Below, piece by piece: positions 26,305 through 34,719 of a stretch of DNA of 64,000 bases. The DNA comes from Roseicyclus sp965662675. GTDB taxonomy: Bacteria; Pseudomonadota; Alphaproteobacteria; Rhodobacterales; Rhodobacteraceae. The translations under genes and the position numbers were made by a program. How positions within the stretch are numbered: position 1 is the stretch's first letter; each line of letters begins with the position of its first letter. The notes under the pieces were generated by a model. That model ran no database searches, was not told the DNA's origin, and worked only from the letters and a program-made list of their open reading frames with translations. The DNA lies in contig NZ_CBFIIK010000004.1 of NCBI RefSeq assembly GCF_965662675.1, positions 30,510-94,509 on the forward strand, in the 5' to 3' direction.

Positions 26305-26933
26305 GCGTTCCGTTCGTCTTTCCCGGCGGGGTGTCCGCCGTCTGCCTTGCGCAGGCCTTGTAGTTTCGCGGCACCCTCTACAACACGAGGGGCCAAACCA
26401 CCAGCGGCAAGCGCGCCATGTATCACACTTTGGCGTCCGAATGCCAAACCCAATTCCTGGGCTGTCAGGACGCTGAAATAGCGGGCACCCGTGGGTGTCC
26501 ACAGCTTGGATTTGCCCCGTTCAGAGCCATCGGTGGCCTGAAGCAGAACCTTGACCTGTTTGGTGGCCAACCAATCCTTTACCTTCTCGAAGCCGGCGAC
26601 GGCTTCGCCTGCTTTGCGCGACAGCGCGATCAGATCGGTCAGCCGCCGGATCAAGCCCGCCTCGACCCGATCGAGCAGATCGGGCGGGATGGTCACCGGC
26701 TGCTTGGCAGCCCGCGAAAAGAGGTTCTTCTTTATCGCAAGCTCAAGTGCCGCGCGGTCGGCCGACACCCAGATACCGCGGCCGGGCAGCTTTTCGGCCA
26801 GATCCGGCGCGACCTGCCCATCGGGGCCGATGACGAAACGGATCAAGCCGTTCTTGGGCTGAACCTCGGCGGTGGCGATACACCGCCGCTCTGGCCCGTC
26901 CTCCCGTTCTGTTTTCTGTCCGCCCCGGCTCAT
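26301..26933 (-). CDS. YlxR-family RNA-binding protein with L7Ae-like domain
   Basis: The 210-residue protein joins an N-terminal YlxR domain (RRCIAT start, PGRGIWV motif near residues 50-56) to a ribosomal L7Ae-like domain (about residues 90-165, ALSRKAGEAVAGF). This fused form is usual between nusA and infB in alphaproteobacteria. It may bind RNA or RNase P RNA, as reported for YlxR in other bacteria; the role here is inferred. It lies 25 nt after nusA. Confidence 0.88.
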   Translation of the reverse strand: MSRGGQKTEREDGPERRCIATAEVQPKNGLIRFVIGPDGQVAPDLAEKLPGRGIWVSADRAALELAIKKNLFSRAAKQPVTIPPDLLDRVEAGLIRRLTDLIALSRKAGEAVAGFEKVKDWLATKQVKVLLQATDGSERGKSKLWTPTGARYFSVLTAQELGLAFGRQSVIHGALAAGGLAPRVVEGAAKLQGLRKADGGHPAGKDERNA

Positions 26934-26958
26934 CTGCGGGTCTCCGAAGGGGAGGGCC

Positions 26959-28563
26959 TTAGCCCTCCGCCTCCTCGGCTTCGGCTGCGGCCTGTGCTTC
27001 CAGCTCCTCGATCGTGACCCAGCCCAGTTTGACGCGGGCTGTCATGATCATGTTCTGCGCCTCTTCAAGGCTGACTTCGAAGGGCTCGAGCAGACCATCA
27101 TCCTTGACCCGTTCGCCATTCACCGTGGTCCAGCCACCGGCCAGTTCCCAATCGGCGCAGGTCGCGAAGTCATCGAGCGATTTGATGCCATCCTCGCCCA
27201 GCGCAACAAGCATCTGGGGCGTCAGACCGTCGAATTCAACAAGCGCGTCCTCGACACCCAAAGCGCGGGCTTTTTCCAAGGCTTTCTTGTTCTGCTCTTC
27301 AAGGTAATCGCGGGCGCGCGCCTGAAGCTCACCTGCGGTACCTTCGTCGACGCCCTCGATAACCAACAGCTCGTCCATTTCGACATAGGCGACCTCTTCA
27401 AGCGAGGTGAACCCTTCGGAGACAAGCAGCTGAGCAAAGAATTCGTCAAGGTCGAGCGTGTCCATGAACAGGCGCGTGCGCTCTTCGAACTCGGCCTGAC
27501 GGCGCTTGGATTCTTCTTCTTCGGTCAAGATGTCGATGTCGAGGCCGGTCAACTGGCTGGCCAGACGCACGTTCTGACCGCGCCGACCGATGGCAAGCGA
27601 CAGCTGCTCGTCGGGAACGACGACCTCGATGCGCTCGGCCTCTTCGTCGATGACGACCTTGGACACTTCGGCAGGCTGAAGCGCGTTCACTAGGAATGTG
27701 GCGGCATCTTCGTTCCACGGGATGATGTCGATCTTCTCGCCCTGAAGCTCGTTGACCACGGCTTGGACGCGCGAGCCGCGCATACCGACACAGGCGCCGA
27801 CGGGGTCGATAGAGTTGTCATAAGAGATGACGGCGATCTTGGCGCGCGAACCGGGGTCGCGGGCGACGGCCTTGATCTCGATGATGCCGTCATAGATCTC
27901 GGGCACTTCCATCTTGAACAGCTCGGCCATGAATTCCGGCGCGGTGCGCGACAGGAAGATCTGCGGCCCGCGTGCTTCGCGGCGCACATCCTTGATGTAG
28001 CAGCGGATGCGGTCGCCGTTGCGATAGGCCTCGCGGCCGATTTTCTCGTTGCGGCGCAAAACGCCTTCGCCACGACCCACATCCACGATGACGTTGCCGT
28101 ATTCCTCGCGCTTAACGACGCCGTTGATGATGGTGCCGGCGCGGTCGCGGAATTCTTCGTACTGGCGGTCACGCTCGGCTTCGCGGACCTTTTGCAAGAT
28201 CACCTGCTTGGCCGATTGGGCGGCGATCCGGCCCAGTTCGACGGGTGGGATCTCGTCGATGATGACATCGCCCACCTTGGGATCATCGAGATAGGGCTTG
28301 GCCTGTGCGACGGTCAGCTCGGCCTTTTCGTTTTCGACGGCGTCATCTTCGACGACCGTGCGCACGCGCGTAAACGAGGCGCGACCGGTCTTGCGGTCGA
28401 TCTTGACGCGAATGTCGAGATCGGCGCCGTAACGCGACTTGGCCGCGCGGGCGAGGGATTCTTCCATCGCTTCCACGACCAGCGAGGGGTCGATCATCTT
28501 TTCGCGTGCCACCGCATCCGCGGTTTGCAACAGTTCCAGCTGGTTGGCTGACGTGATGGACAT
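26959..28563 (-). CDS. nusA: Transcription termination/antitermination factor NusA
   Basis: NusA binds RNA polymerase and tunes pausing, termination and antitermination. The 534-residue protein has the N-terminal RNAP-binding domain (residues 1-130), an S1 domain, tandem KH domains (GMRGSRVQAV, GRRGQNVRLAS), and C-terminal acidic repeats. It sits 5 nt after rimP. NusA itself could act on the hairpin in the operon leader upstream of rimP. Confidence 0.96.
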   Translation of the reverse strand: MSITSANQLELLQTADAVAREKMIDPSLVVEAMEESLARAAKSRYGADLDIRVKIDRKTGRASFTRVRTVVEDDAVENEKAELTVAQAKPYLDDPKVGDVIIDEIPPVELGRIAAQSAKQVILQKVREAERDRQYEEFRDRAGTIINGVVKREEYGNVIVDVGRGEGVLRRNEKIGREAYRNGDRIRCYIKDVRREARGPQIFLSRTAPEFMAELFKMEVPEIYDGIIEIKAVARDPGSRAKIAVISYDNSIDPVGACVGMRGSRVQAVVNELQGEKIDIIPWNEDAATFLVNALQPAEVSKVVIDEEAERIEVVVPDEQLSLAIGRRGQNVRLASQLTGLDIDILTEEEESKRRQAEFEERTRLFMDTLDLDEFFAQLLVSEGFTSLEEVAYVEMDELLVIEGVDEGTAGELQARARDYLEEQNKKALEKARALGVEDALVEFDGLTPQMLVALGEDGIKSLDDFATCADWELAGGWTTVNGERVKDDGLLEPFEVSLEEAQNMIMTARVKLGWVTIEELEAQAAAEAEEAEG

Positions 28564-28568
28564 TGTGG

Positions 28569-29153
28569 TTAATCCTCCGCCTTCGAGGTGTCTTCCTCGA
28601 TCTCGTCAAATTGTGTTTCGTCGATAATTCCAGCCGCTTTGCGCGCCCGGAGCATTTCACGGATCAGCTCGTCGGTCAGGATCAGCTTGGCATCCGACAA
28701 CCAGTCGAAATGCAGGCCGACCGTGATGGTTTCGCCGCCTTCTTCGATATTCACGAGAACCTCGTCACCCTCGACACCGGCCAACAGGCCGCGAAAGCGC
28801 CGCCGCCCGTCGATCATCTCGGTGGTCTCGACGCGGGCCTCGTAACCTTCCCAATTCTCGAAATCCTTGAGCCGGGTCAGCGGCCGATCGATTCCAGGGC
28901 TGGAGACTTCCAGCGCATAGGGGTCTTCGAGCGGGTCTTCGACATCCAGCACCGCGCTGACAGCTGTCGAGACAAGGGCGCATTCATCCACTTCGATCCC
29001 GCCATTGGGGCGTTCGATCATGATCTGCAAGGTATTGCTTTTGCCACCCATCAGGCGAATGCGCACGACTTCGAACCCCATATCTTCGATGACAGGGGTC
29101 AGGATCTCGGCCATGCGCCGGTCGATGGCGGTCTTGGCGATGAGGTCGTTCAT
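28569..29153 (-). CDS. rimP: Ribosome maturation factor RimP
   Basis: RimP assists 30S subunit maturation. The 194-residue protein shows the family pattern, including EVSSPGIDRPL near residues 85-95, with an acidic tail. It is the first gene of rimP-nusA-ylxR-infB. A hairpin with a T-run lies only ~22 nt upstream of its ATG on the same strand, so reading into the operon probably depends on antitermination. Confidence 0.94.
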   Translation of the reverse strand: MNDLIAKTAIDRRMAEILTPVIEDMGFEVVRIRLMGGKSNTLQIMIERPNGGIEVDECALVSTAVSAVLDVEDPLEDPYALEVSSPGIDRPLTRLKDFENWEGYEARVETTEMIDGRRRFRGLLAGVEGDEVLVNIEEGGETITVGLHFDWLSDAKLILTDELIREMLRARKAAGIIDETQFDEIEEDTSKAED

Positions 29154-29174
29154 GTCGCTGACATACCTTCAGAA

Positions 29175-29200
29175 ACGAAAAAACGGGCCGCGCGGCCCGT
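29175..29200 (-). terminator. Hairpin plus U-tract in the rimP leader (likely attenuator)
   Basis: On the minus strand a perfect 7-bp stem ACGGGCC/GGCCCGT with a GCGC loop is followed at once by TTTTTCG. It lies about 22 nt before the rimP ATG, and no minus-strand gene is upstream because the neighbour is divergent. It must therefore act on the leader transcript of this operon. Confidence 0.75.
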
Positions 29201-29256
29201 CGAACTTGTCCGGTGGTGCCATCCGGTTTGGACCCGGGGGCGCCGCTGTTGACCGC

Positions 29257-29285
29257 CATATAGGGGGAATCACCGCGCGGTGCAA
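29257..29285 (-). promoter_or_regulatory. Candidate promoter of rimP-nusA-ylxR-infB
   Basis: TTGCAC (29280-29285) and TATATG (29257-29262) on the minus strand are separated by exactly 17 bp. A start near 29250 would give a leader of about 97 nt that holds the attenuator-like hairpin and, before it, a possible competing pairing of GTCC with GGAC around CCGG repeats. Confidence 0.55.
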
Positions 29286-29383
29286 GCCTATGCGCCGGGG
29301 CGGCCCATGCAGGGATCGCGCGTTGCCTTGGGCGCGCGATTGGCACAAGCTGTCGTTCGCCATTGTAACGAAGGGAGTTGTTG

Positions 29384-30514
29384 ATGCGCACACGTGCCGC
29401 TGTTGCGATCGAGGCCGGAAAGCCGCTGCAAATCATGGAAGTGAACCTTGAAGATCCCAAGGCCGGTGAGGTTTTGGTCGAGATCAAGGCCACGGGTATT
29501 TGCCATACCGATGAATTCACCTTGTCGGGTGCCGACCCCGAGGGGCTGTTTCCCTGTATTCTGGGCCATGAGGGGGCGGGCGTTGTCTTGGCCGTGGGCG
29601 AGGGTGTCACCACGCTGAAACCCGGCGATCATGTCATCCCGCTTTACACGCCGGAATGCCGCCAGTGCTATTCCTGCCTCTCGGGCAAGACGAACCTTTG
29701 CACCGCGATCCGCAATACCCAAGGCCAAGGGCTGATGCCTGACGGGACCACGCGCTTTTCGATGCTCGATGGCACACCGATCTTTCATTACATGGGCTGT
29801 TCGACCTTTGCCAACCACACGGTGATGCCGGAAATCGCGCTTGCCAAGGTGCGGCCCGACGCGCCCTTCGACAAGATCTGCTATATCGGCTGCGGCGTGA
29901 CGACGGGGATCGGTGCCGTGATCAACACCGCCGGCGTCGAGATCGGTTCGACCGCCGCGGTCTTCGGGCTTGGTGGTATCGGGCTCAACGTGATCCAAGG
30001 GCTGCGCATGGCGGGCGCGGATATGATCATCGGTGTCGATCTGAACGACGCCAAGGAAGAGATGGCGCGCAAATTCGGGATGACGCATTTCATCAACCCC
30101 GCGAAAATCGAAGGTTCGGTCGTGCAGGCGATCGCTGACCTGACCAAGCGCGGGATCGATCACATTGGCGGCGTTGACTACAGTTTCGACGCGACGGGCA
30201 ACGTCAAAGTCATGCGCGACGCGCTGGAATGCGCGCATCGCGGCTGGGGCGTTTCGGTGATTATCGGGGTGGCGCCCGCAGGGGCCGAGATTGCGACGCG
30301 ACCTTTCCAACTTGTCACTGGCCGGGTTTGGAAGGGCACGGCCTTCGGTGGGGCCAAGGGGCGCACCGATGTGCCGAAATTCGTGGATTGGTACATGGAT
30401 GGGAAGATCGAGATCGATCCGATGATCACCCACACCATGCCCCTCGACGAGATCAACAATGCCTTCGCGCTGATGCATGCGGGAAAATCGATCCGCTCGG
30501 TCGTGGTCTATTGA
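29384..30514 (+). CDS. S-(hydroxymethyl)glutathione dehydrogenase / class III alcohol dehydrogenase
   Basis: The enzyme oxidises S-hydroxymethylglutathione, formed from formaldehyde and glutathione, to S-formylglutathione with NAD. The 376-residue zinc protein has the catalytic-zinc region CHTDEFTLSG and GHEGAGVV, the structural zinc Cys set CRQCYSCLSGKTNLC, and the coenzyme motif GLGGIGLNVIQG. The ATG at 29384 follows AAGGGAG with good spacing. The S-formylglutathione hydrolase for the next step is 3.9 kb downstream. Known names are adhC, adhI, frmA or flhA. Confidence 0.95.
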   Translation: MRTRAAVAIEAGKPLQIMEVNLEDPKAGEVLVEIKATGICHTDEFTLSGADPEGLFPCILGHEGAGVVLAVGEGVTTLKPGDHVIPLYTPECRQCYSCLSGKTNLCTAIRNTQGQGLMPDGTTRFSMLDGTPIFHYMGCSTFANHTVMPEIALAKVRPDAPFDKICYIGCGVTTGIGAVINTAGVEIGSTAAVFGLGGIGLNVIQGLRMAGADMIIGVDLNDAKEEMARKFGMTHFINPAKIEGSVVQAIADLTKRGIDHIGGVDYSFDATGNVKVMRDALECAHRGWGVSVIIGVAPAGAEIATRPFQLVTGRVWKGTAFGGAKGRTDVPKFVDWYMDGKIEIDPMITHTMPLDEINNAFALMHAGKSIRSVVVY

Positions 30515-30518
30515 TCCG

Positions 30519-31031
30519 ATGAACGCCCCCGTGGGCCTCGTGATCCGCCCTGTCACCAAGGCCGATGTCGCGGCCTTGGTGGAAATCATGCTGCCGGTGT
30601 TCCGCGCGGGCGAGACCTATGCCATCGATCCCGACATCACGCAGGAGGGGGCGATTGCCTATTGGTGCAGCGCCGAGAAGACGGTTTTTGTTGCCGAGGC
30701 GCGCGACCATATCATGGGAAGTTATTACATCCGTCCCAATCAGGGCGGCGGCGGGGCGCATGTGTGCAATTGCGGGTTCGTCACCGCGGGAGCCGCGCAA
30801 GGCAAGGGCGTGGCGCGCGCGATGCTGGATCATGCATTGGCCACGGCAAAAGCGCAGGGCTATCGCGCGATGCAGTTCAATTTCGTCGTGGCCAGCAATC
30901 AGCGCGCGGTCGCGATATGGGAGCGTGCGGGCTTTGGCATCGTCGGGCGGTTGCCCGGCGCTTTTGCCCATCCCAAGCATGGCGATGTCGATGCCTTGGT
31001 GATGTGGAAAGATCTTGGGGTGCGGCCTTGA
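30519..31031 (+). CDS. GNAT-family N-acetyltransferase
   Basis: The 170-residue protein has the GNAT acetyl-CoA motif A (GAAQGKGVARAML, about residues 92-104) and a motif B region (NQRAVAIWERAGF). The substrate cannot be told; the type often acts on small amino compounds. It starts 4 nt after the alcohol dehydrogenase stop, and its own stop overlaps the next start (TTGA). Confidence 0.85.
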   Translation: MNAPVGLVIRPVTKADVAALVEIMLPVFRAGETYAIDPDITQEGAIAYWCSAEKTVFVAEARDHIMGSYYIRPNQGGGGAHVCNCGFVTAGAAQGKGVARAMLDHALATAKAQGYRAMQFNFVVASNQRAVAIWERAGFGIVGRLPGAFAHPKHGDVDALVMWKDLGVRP

Positions 31032-31432
31032 AACGGAGGCTTGCAGCCCTTGCCCTTGTGGCGTTCTGCCCGCTTGGCCCGGCCTTGGCCGAGATACCGC
31101 CGCTTGCCGTGGCAAGCGCGGCGGGCAGCATCGCGATCTCGCTTTTCGACATCGCCGATATCGCCGTATCGGAATCGGGCGCGATCACCGAGATCTTCAT
31201 CACCCTGATGCCCGGTGCCGATGCGCAATTGGCGGCGCTTGGCCCAACCGAGGGTGAGCGGCTGATCGCCCATATCTGCGGCCTGAATTTCCAAAGCGCG
31301 CCCATGCGCTTGCCACTGACAGGGCATCTTTACCTTGTGCAGACCACGATGATGCGTGGCTGGGCGCTACAGGCGCTTTGGCAAGGCACAGCCAGCTGCG
31401 AGACGCTGTCGCCCGAGATTTTCGTCGATTGA
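31028..31432 (+). CDS. Small exported protein, function unknown
   Basis: The protein is 134 aa with a clear signal peptide (MKRRLAALALVAFCPLGPALA, about 21 residues) and a two-cysteine mature part (HICGLNF, ASCETLS) that could form a periplasmic disulphide. It starts at a TTG that overlaps the acetyltransferase stop. I do not recognise the family. It is the end of the three-gene run from 29384. Confidence 0.65.
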   Translation: MKRRLAALALVAFCPLGPALAEIPPLAVASAAGSIAISLFDIADIAVSESGAITEIFITLMPGADAQLAALGPTEGERLIAHICGLNFQSAPMRLPLTGHLYLVQTTMMRGWALQALWQGTASCETLSPEIFVD

Positions 31433-31462
31433 ATGTCGGGCTTTGCCCCGTTCTTCTTGTTC

Positions 31463-31519
31463 GGGGGGCTCTGCCCCCGGCCTACGGCCTCCCCCGGGAT
31501 ATTTATGAAACAGAGAAGG
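31463..31519 (+). repeat. Palindromic repeat, copy C
   Basis: The element has a G-run/C-run hairpin (GGGGGC-TCT-GCCCCC), a GGCCTACGGCC mini-palindrome, CCCCCGGGATATTT and a GAAACAGAGAAGG tail. It lies between convergent genes (exported protein and TetR) and fills most of the 121-nt gap. Copy D at 53923 has the same order and nearly the same sequence. Confidence 0.8.
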
Positions 31520-31553
31520 GGCGGGCGCGTTAACCTTGATGCTGGGTTAACTG

Positions 31554-32171
31554 TCAGGCGCACTTGTAACGGGCGAGGAAGGTTTTGACCGCCTCTGCGG
31601 CGACGCGGTCGATCTCATCCGCGCTGGGGTCTTTCTCGATGCCGAAAAGAACCTTGAGCATCAGATCGGCGCGGCACAGCTGGGCCAGCTGATCGGCGGC
31701 CAAGAAACTGTCTTCGATGGCAAGTGATTTGCGCGCTTTCGGGCTGTCGAGATACTGGGCGATCTTGCGCCCCCATTTCTTGGGCCCGCTTTCATAAAAG
31801 GCGCGGCCAAGCTCGGGGAAGCGCTGGGCCTCGGCGACGCAAACGCGGAACATGTCTTGGCCGAAGCGCGACAGGAAAAACGTGATCAGCGTCTTGCAGA
31901 TCACATGCAGCGTTTCTTCGACGGTCAGGTTGTTGGTATCGTCGAGGAATTCCACCTCGGCCTGTTGGGCGCACTCGGCCTCGAGTACGGCGAGGAAAAG
32001 ATGCTGCTTGTCGGGAAAATAGCTGTAGAGCGTGGCCTTTGACACGCCGGCATCGCGCGCGATGACATCGACGCTGGCACCCTCATAGCCTTCGCGCATG
32101 AAGACAGAGCGCGCGCCTTCGATCACCTGATCGAATTTGCGACCTTTCTTGATCTGCGCTGGTGCGTTCAT
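31554..32171 (-). CDS. TetR/AcrR-family transcriptional regulator
   Basis: The 205-residue regulator has an N-terminal helix-turn-helix (about residues 15-60; DVIARDAGVSKATLYSYFPDK) and a C-terminal ligand/dimer domain. The ATG at 32171 (MNAPAQ) was chosen over a TTG/GTG-type extension since AGGGGAG lies just upstream. It is divergent from the AEC transporter gene 121 nt away, which is a possible target. The ligand is unknown. Confidence 0.85.
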   Translation of the reverse strand: MNAPAQIKKGRKFDQVIEGARSVFMREGYEGASVDVIARDAGVSKATLYSYFPDKQHLFLAVLEAECAQQAEVEFLDDTNNLTVEETLHVICKTLITFFLSRFGQDMFRVCVAEAQRFPELGRAFYESGPKKWGRKIAQYLDSPKARKSLAIEDSFLAADQLAQLCRADLMLKVLFGIEKDPSADEIDRVAAEAVKTFLARYKCA

Positions 32172-32292
32172 TCTAGTCTCCCCTACGGAACAAACGTAAA
32201 CCATTCAGTTCAGTTTCGGCAAGGATTTCGACGCAGCGCACATGGATGCGGGATGGATGGACTCTGTGTGCGAGGCGGATTAGCCAAGCGAT

Positions 32293-33243
32293 ATGATCGA
32301 AATCTTTCTCAAGACATTGCCGTTTTTCGCCCTGATCGGCTTGGGCTGGCAGGCGTGCCGCAGCGGGTTCTTTACCGCCGAGGCGGCGGCCTATCTGACG
32401 AAATTCGTCTTTTACTTCGCGTTGTCGGCGATGCTGTTTCGCTTTGCCGCGAACCTGTCGCTGTCCGAGATCCTCGATTGGTGGTTTGTGGCGGCTTATT
32501 TGTGGGGCTGTTTCGTCGTCTATGCCATCGCCACGGCGGTAGCCTTTTTGCGTGGTCGTTCGATTGCCGAAGCGGCGGTCGAGGCGCAATGTGCGGTGAT
32601 CGGCAATACCGGGTTTCTGGGCGTGCCGATGCTGATCGTCTTGATGGGCGAGGCGGCGGCGGGCCCTGTGCTGATGGTCTTGGCGCTGGATCTGATCGTG
32701 TTTTCCTCGATCATCGTGATCTTGATCACCGGCAGCCGTGATGGGCGGATGTCGCTGGGCATCGTCAAGACGGTCGGTCTGGGCCTCGTCAAGAACCCGA
32801 TGATCGTGTCGATGGTGCTGGGGTTGAGTTGGTCCGCAACGGGTATGCCCTTGCCGGGGCCGGTCAACGAATTCTTGGGTATTCTGGGCGCGGCGGCGAC
32901 GCCCGGGGCGCTGTTTGCCATCGGTGCCTCGCTTGCCGGGAAATCGGCCGAGCGGATCGAGGTGGCGGGGTGGTTGAGTTTCTGCAAGCTGGTGCTGCAC
33001 CCGGCGGCGGTGGCATTCGCGGCGCTGTTGCTGTTTCCGGTGCCGACATTCGAGGCGGCCGTGATGATCGCGGCGGCGTCATTGCCGGTGGCGGGCAACA
33101 TCTTCATGCTGGCGCAGCATTACGGCGTTGCGCCGCAACGGGTATCGGCGGCGATATTGGTGTCGACGGTGGTGTCGATTCTGACCGTGTCGGTGGTCAT
33201 CGCCTGGGTATCCGAGATGGCGGGGATCATGCCGGGCGGCTGA
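32293..33243 (+). CDS. AEC-family transporter
   Basis: The 316-residue membrane protein has about ten hydrophobic segments in two halves, the pattern of auxin-efflux-carrier type transporters, which in bacteria move small carboxylates such as malonate or malate. The motif region GNTGFLGVPM near residues 109-118 is characteristic. It is divergent from the TetR gene and 16 nt before the S-formylglutathione hydrolase gene, so they may share a transcript. Confidence 0.85.
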   Translation: MIEIFLKTLPFFALIGLGWQACRSGFFTAEAAAYLTKFVFYFALSAMLFRFAANLSLSEILDWWFVAAYLWGCFVVYAIATAVAFLRGRSIAEAAVEAQCAVIGNTGFLGVPMLIVLMGEAAAGPVLMVLALDLIVFSSIIVILITGSRDGRMSLGIVKTVGLGLVKNPMIVSMVLGLSWSATGMPLPGPVNEFLGILGAAATPGALFAIGASLAGKSAERIEVAGWLSFCKLVLHPAAVAFAALLLFPVPTFEAAVMIAAASLPVAGNIFMLAQHYGVAPQRVSAAILVSTVVSILTVSVVIAWVSEMAGIMPGG

Positions 33244-33259
33244 CGGAGGAGATGACAGG

Positions 33260-34099
33260 ATGGAAACGATTTCCGAGAACCGCTGTTTCGGCGGCACGCA
33301 AGGTGTCTATCGCCATGCATCCGATGCCACGGGCACGGAGATGACATTCGGCCTGTTCCTGCCTGCCGAGGCGGCCGAGGGGCCGGTGCCGGTTTTGTGG
33401 TATCTGTCTGGGCTGACCTGTACGCACGCCAATGCGATGGAAAAGGCGGGGGCGCAGCAATGGGCGGCCGAGCAAGGTATCGCACTGATCTTTCCCGACA
33501 CCTCGCCGCGTGGGGCGGGTGTGCCCGATGATACAGGTTATGATCTGGGGCAGGGGGCGGGGTTCTATGTGAACGCGACCCAAGACCCTTGGGCCAAGCA
33601 TTTCCAGATGTGGAGCTATATAACCGATGAATTGCCCGCGGCGCTGTTCAAGCGCTTTGCGCTCGATGAGGCGCGACAAGCGATCACCGGGCATTCGATG
33701 GGCGGACATGGCGCGCTGACCATCGCGATGAGCTTTCCGGATCGCTTCGCCAGCGTCTCGGCACTCGCGCCGATCTGTAACCCGATGGAAAGCGATTGGG
33801 GCCGCAAGCAGTTCGCGGCCTATCTGGGCACGGATGCCGCGCTGTGGGCGGCGCATGATGCCACGGAACTGATGCGCGCGCGTGGTTTTGCGGGGCCGAT
33901 CCTGATCGATACCGGCACGGCGGACCAGTTCGGGCATCACTTGGGGACCGCGGCCTTGGCGGGGGCCATCGCCGCGCGGCGTCAGCATGCGACGATCCGG
34001 TTTCAGCCGGGCTATGATCACAGCTATTACTTCGTTTCGACCTTCATGGAGGATCACGTGAATTTCCACGCCGAGGCGCTTTATGGGGTGGGCGCATGA
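33260..34099 (+). CDS. S-formylglutathione hydrolase
   Basis: This esterase splits S-formylglutathione to formate and glutathione, completing glutathione-dependent formaldehyde oxidation begun by the dehydrogenase at 29384. The 279-residue protein has the nucleophile motif GHSMGGHGAL (Ser about residue 148), LSGLTCTHAN near the N-terminus, and a late GYDHSYYF His region. The start follows GGAGGAG. The stop overlaps the next gene by 4 nt. Names in use are fghA and frmB. Confidence 0.94.
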   Translation: METISENRCFGGTQGVYRHASDATGTEMTFGLFLPAEAAEGPVPVLWYLSGLTCTHANAMEKAGAQQWAAEQGIALIFPDTSPRGAGVPDDTGYDLGQGAGFYVNATQDPWAKHFQMWSYITDELPAALFKRFALDEARQAITGHSMGGHGALTIAMSFPDRFASVSALAPICNPMESDWGRKQFAAYLGTDAALWAAHDATELMRARGFAGPILIDTGTADQFGHHLGTAALAGAIAARRQHATIRFQPGYDHSYYFVSTFMEDHVNFHAEALYGVGA

Positions 34100-34719
34100 C
34101 ACCGCAGGCCGTGATTTTCGACATCGGGAATGTGCTGATCGGTTGGCAGCCCGAGGATTACTATGATCGCGTCTATGGCGAGGATCGCCGTCGCGCGCTG
34201 TTTGCCGAGGTCGATCTGCACTGGATGAACGAGAGGGTGGATCGTGGTGAGCCCTTTACGCAAGTCATCTATGAAACCGCTGATGCGCATCCGAAATGGC
34301 GCGCCGAAATCCGGGATTGGCATGACAGCTGGATCGAATTGGCAACGCCCGTGATCCATCATTCCGTTACGCTGTTGCGGCGGTTGCGCGCCAAGGGGGT
34401 GCCGGTGCATTGCCTGACGAATTTCGGGGTGGACAGCTACGCCTATGCCCAGACGCAGTTCGATTTCCTGAACGAGTTCGATATCGAGTTTGTCTCGGGG
34501 CGGATGCAGGTGACCAAACCCGATCCGCGCATCTACGAGATGGTCGAGGCGGAATTGGGTGTGGCGCCGGGCGCGATCCTGTTCGCCGATGACCGGGAGG
34601 CCAATATCAAGGTCGCGCTCGATCGTGGATGGCAGGCCCATCTTTTCGAGCATCCACAGGGATGGGCTGACCGCTTGGTCGCGGCAGGGCTGTTGAGCGC
34701 GGATGAGGCAGCGGCGTGA
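34096..34719 (+). CDS. HAD-family hydrolase
   Basis: The 207-residue protein has HAD motif I (FDIGNVLIGW, residues 7-16), a Lys/Pro motif III region (VTKPDPRIYEM) and motif IV (LFADDREANI), as in the epoxide hydrolase-like/haloacid dehalogenase subgroup and the phosphatase YihX. It overlaps the gene before and after by 4 nt each. The substrate is unknown; a small phosphate ester is likely. Confidence 0.87.
   Translation: MTPQAVIFDIGNVLIGWQPEDYYDRVYGEDRRRALFAEVDLHWMNERVDRGEPFTQVIYETADAHPKWRAEIRDWHDSWIELATPVIHHSVTLLRRLRAKGVPVHCLTNFGVDSYAYAQTQFDFLNEFDIEFVSGRMQVTKPDPRIYEMVEAELGVAPGAILFADDREANIKVALDRGWQAHLFEHPQGWADRLVAAGLLSADEAAA

Noticed and set aside
24919..26481. Long plus-strand open frame (520 codons) opposite infB
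   Set aside because: It is an antisense shadow of infB. The apparent Phe/Leu-rich stretches come from the complement of the Arg/Glu-rich linker codons.
26951..26968. GGAGGGC-CTTA-GCCCTCC hairpin at the nusA stop as a terminator
   Set aside because: No T-run on the minus strand, and ylxR and infB must be read through; at most a weak mRNA structure.
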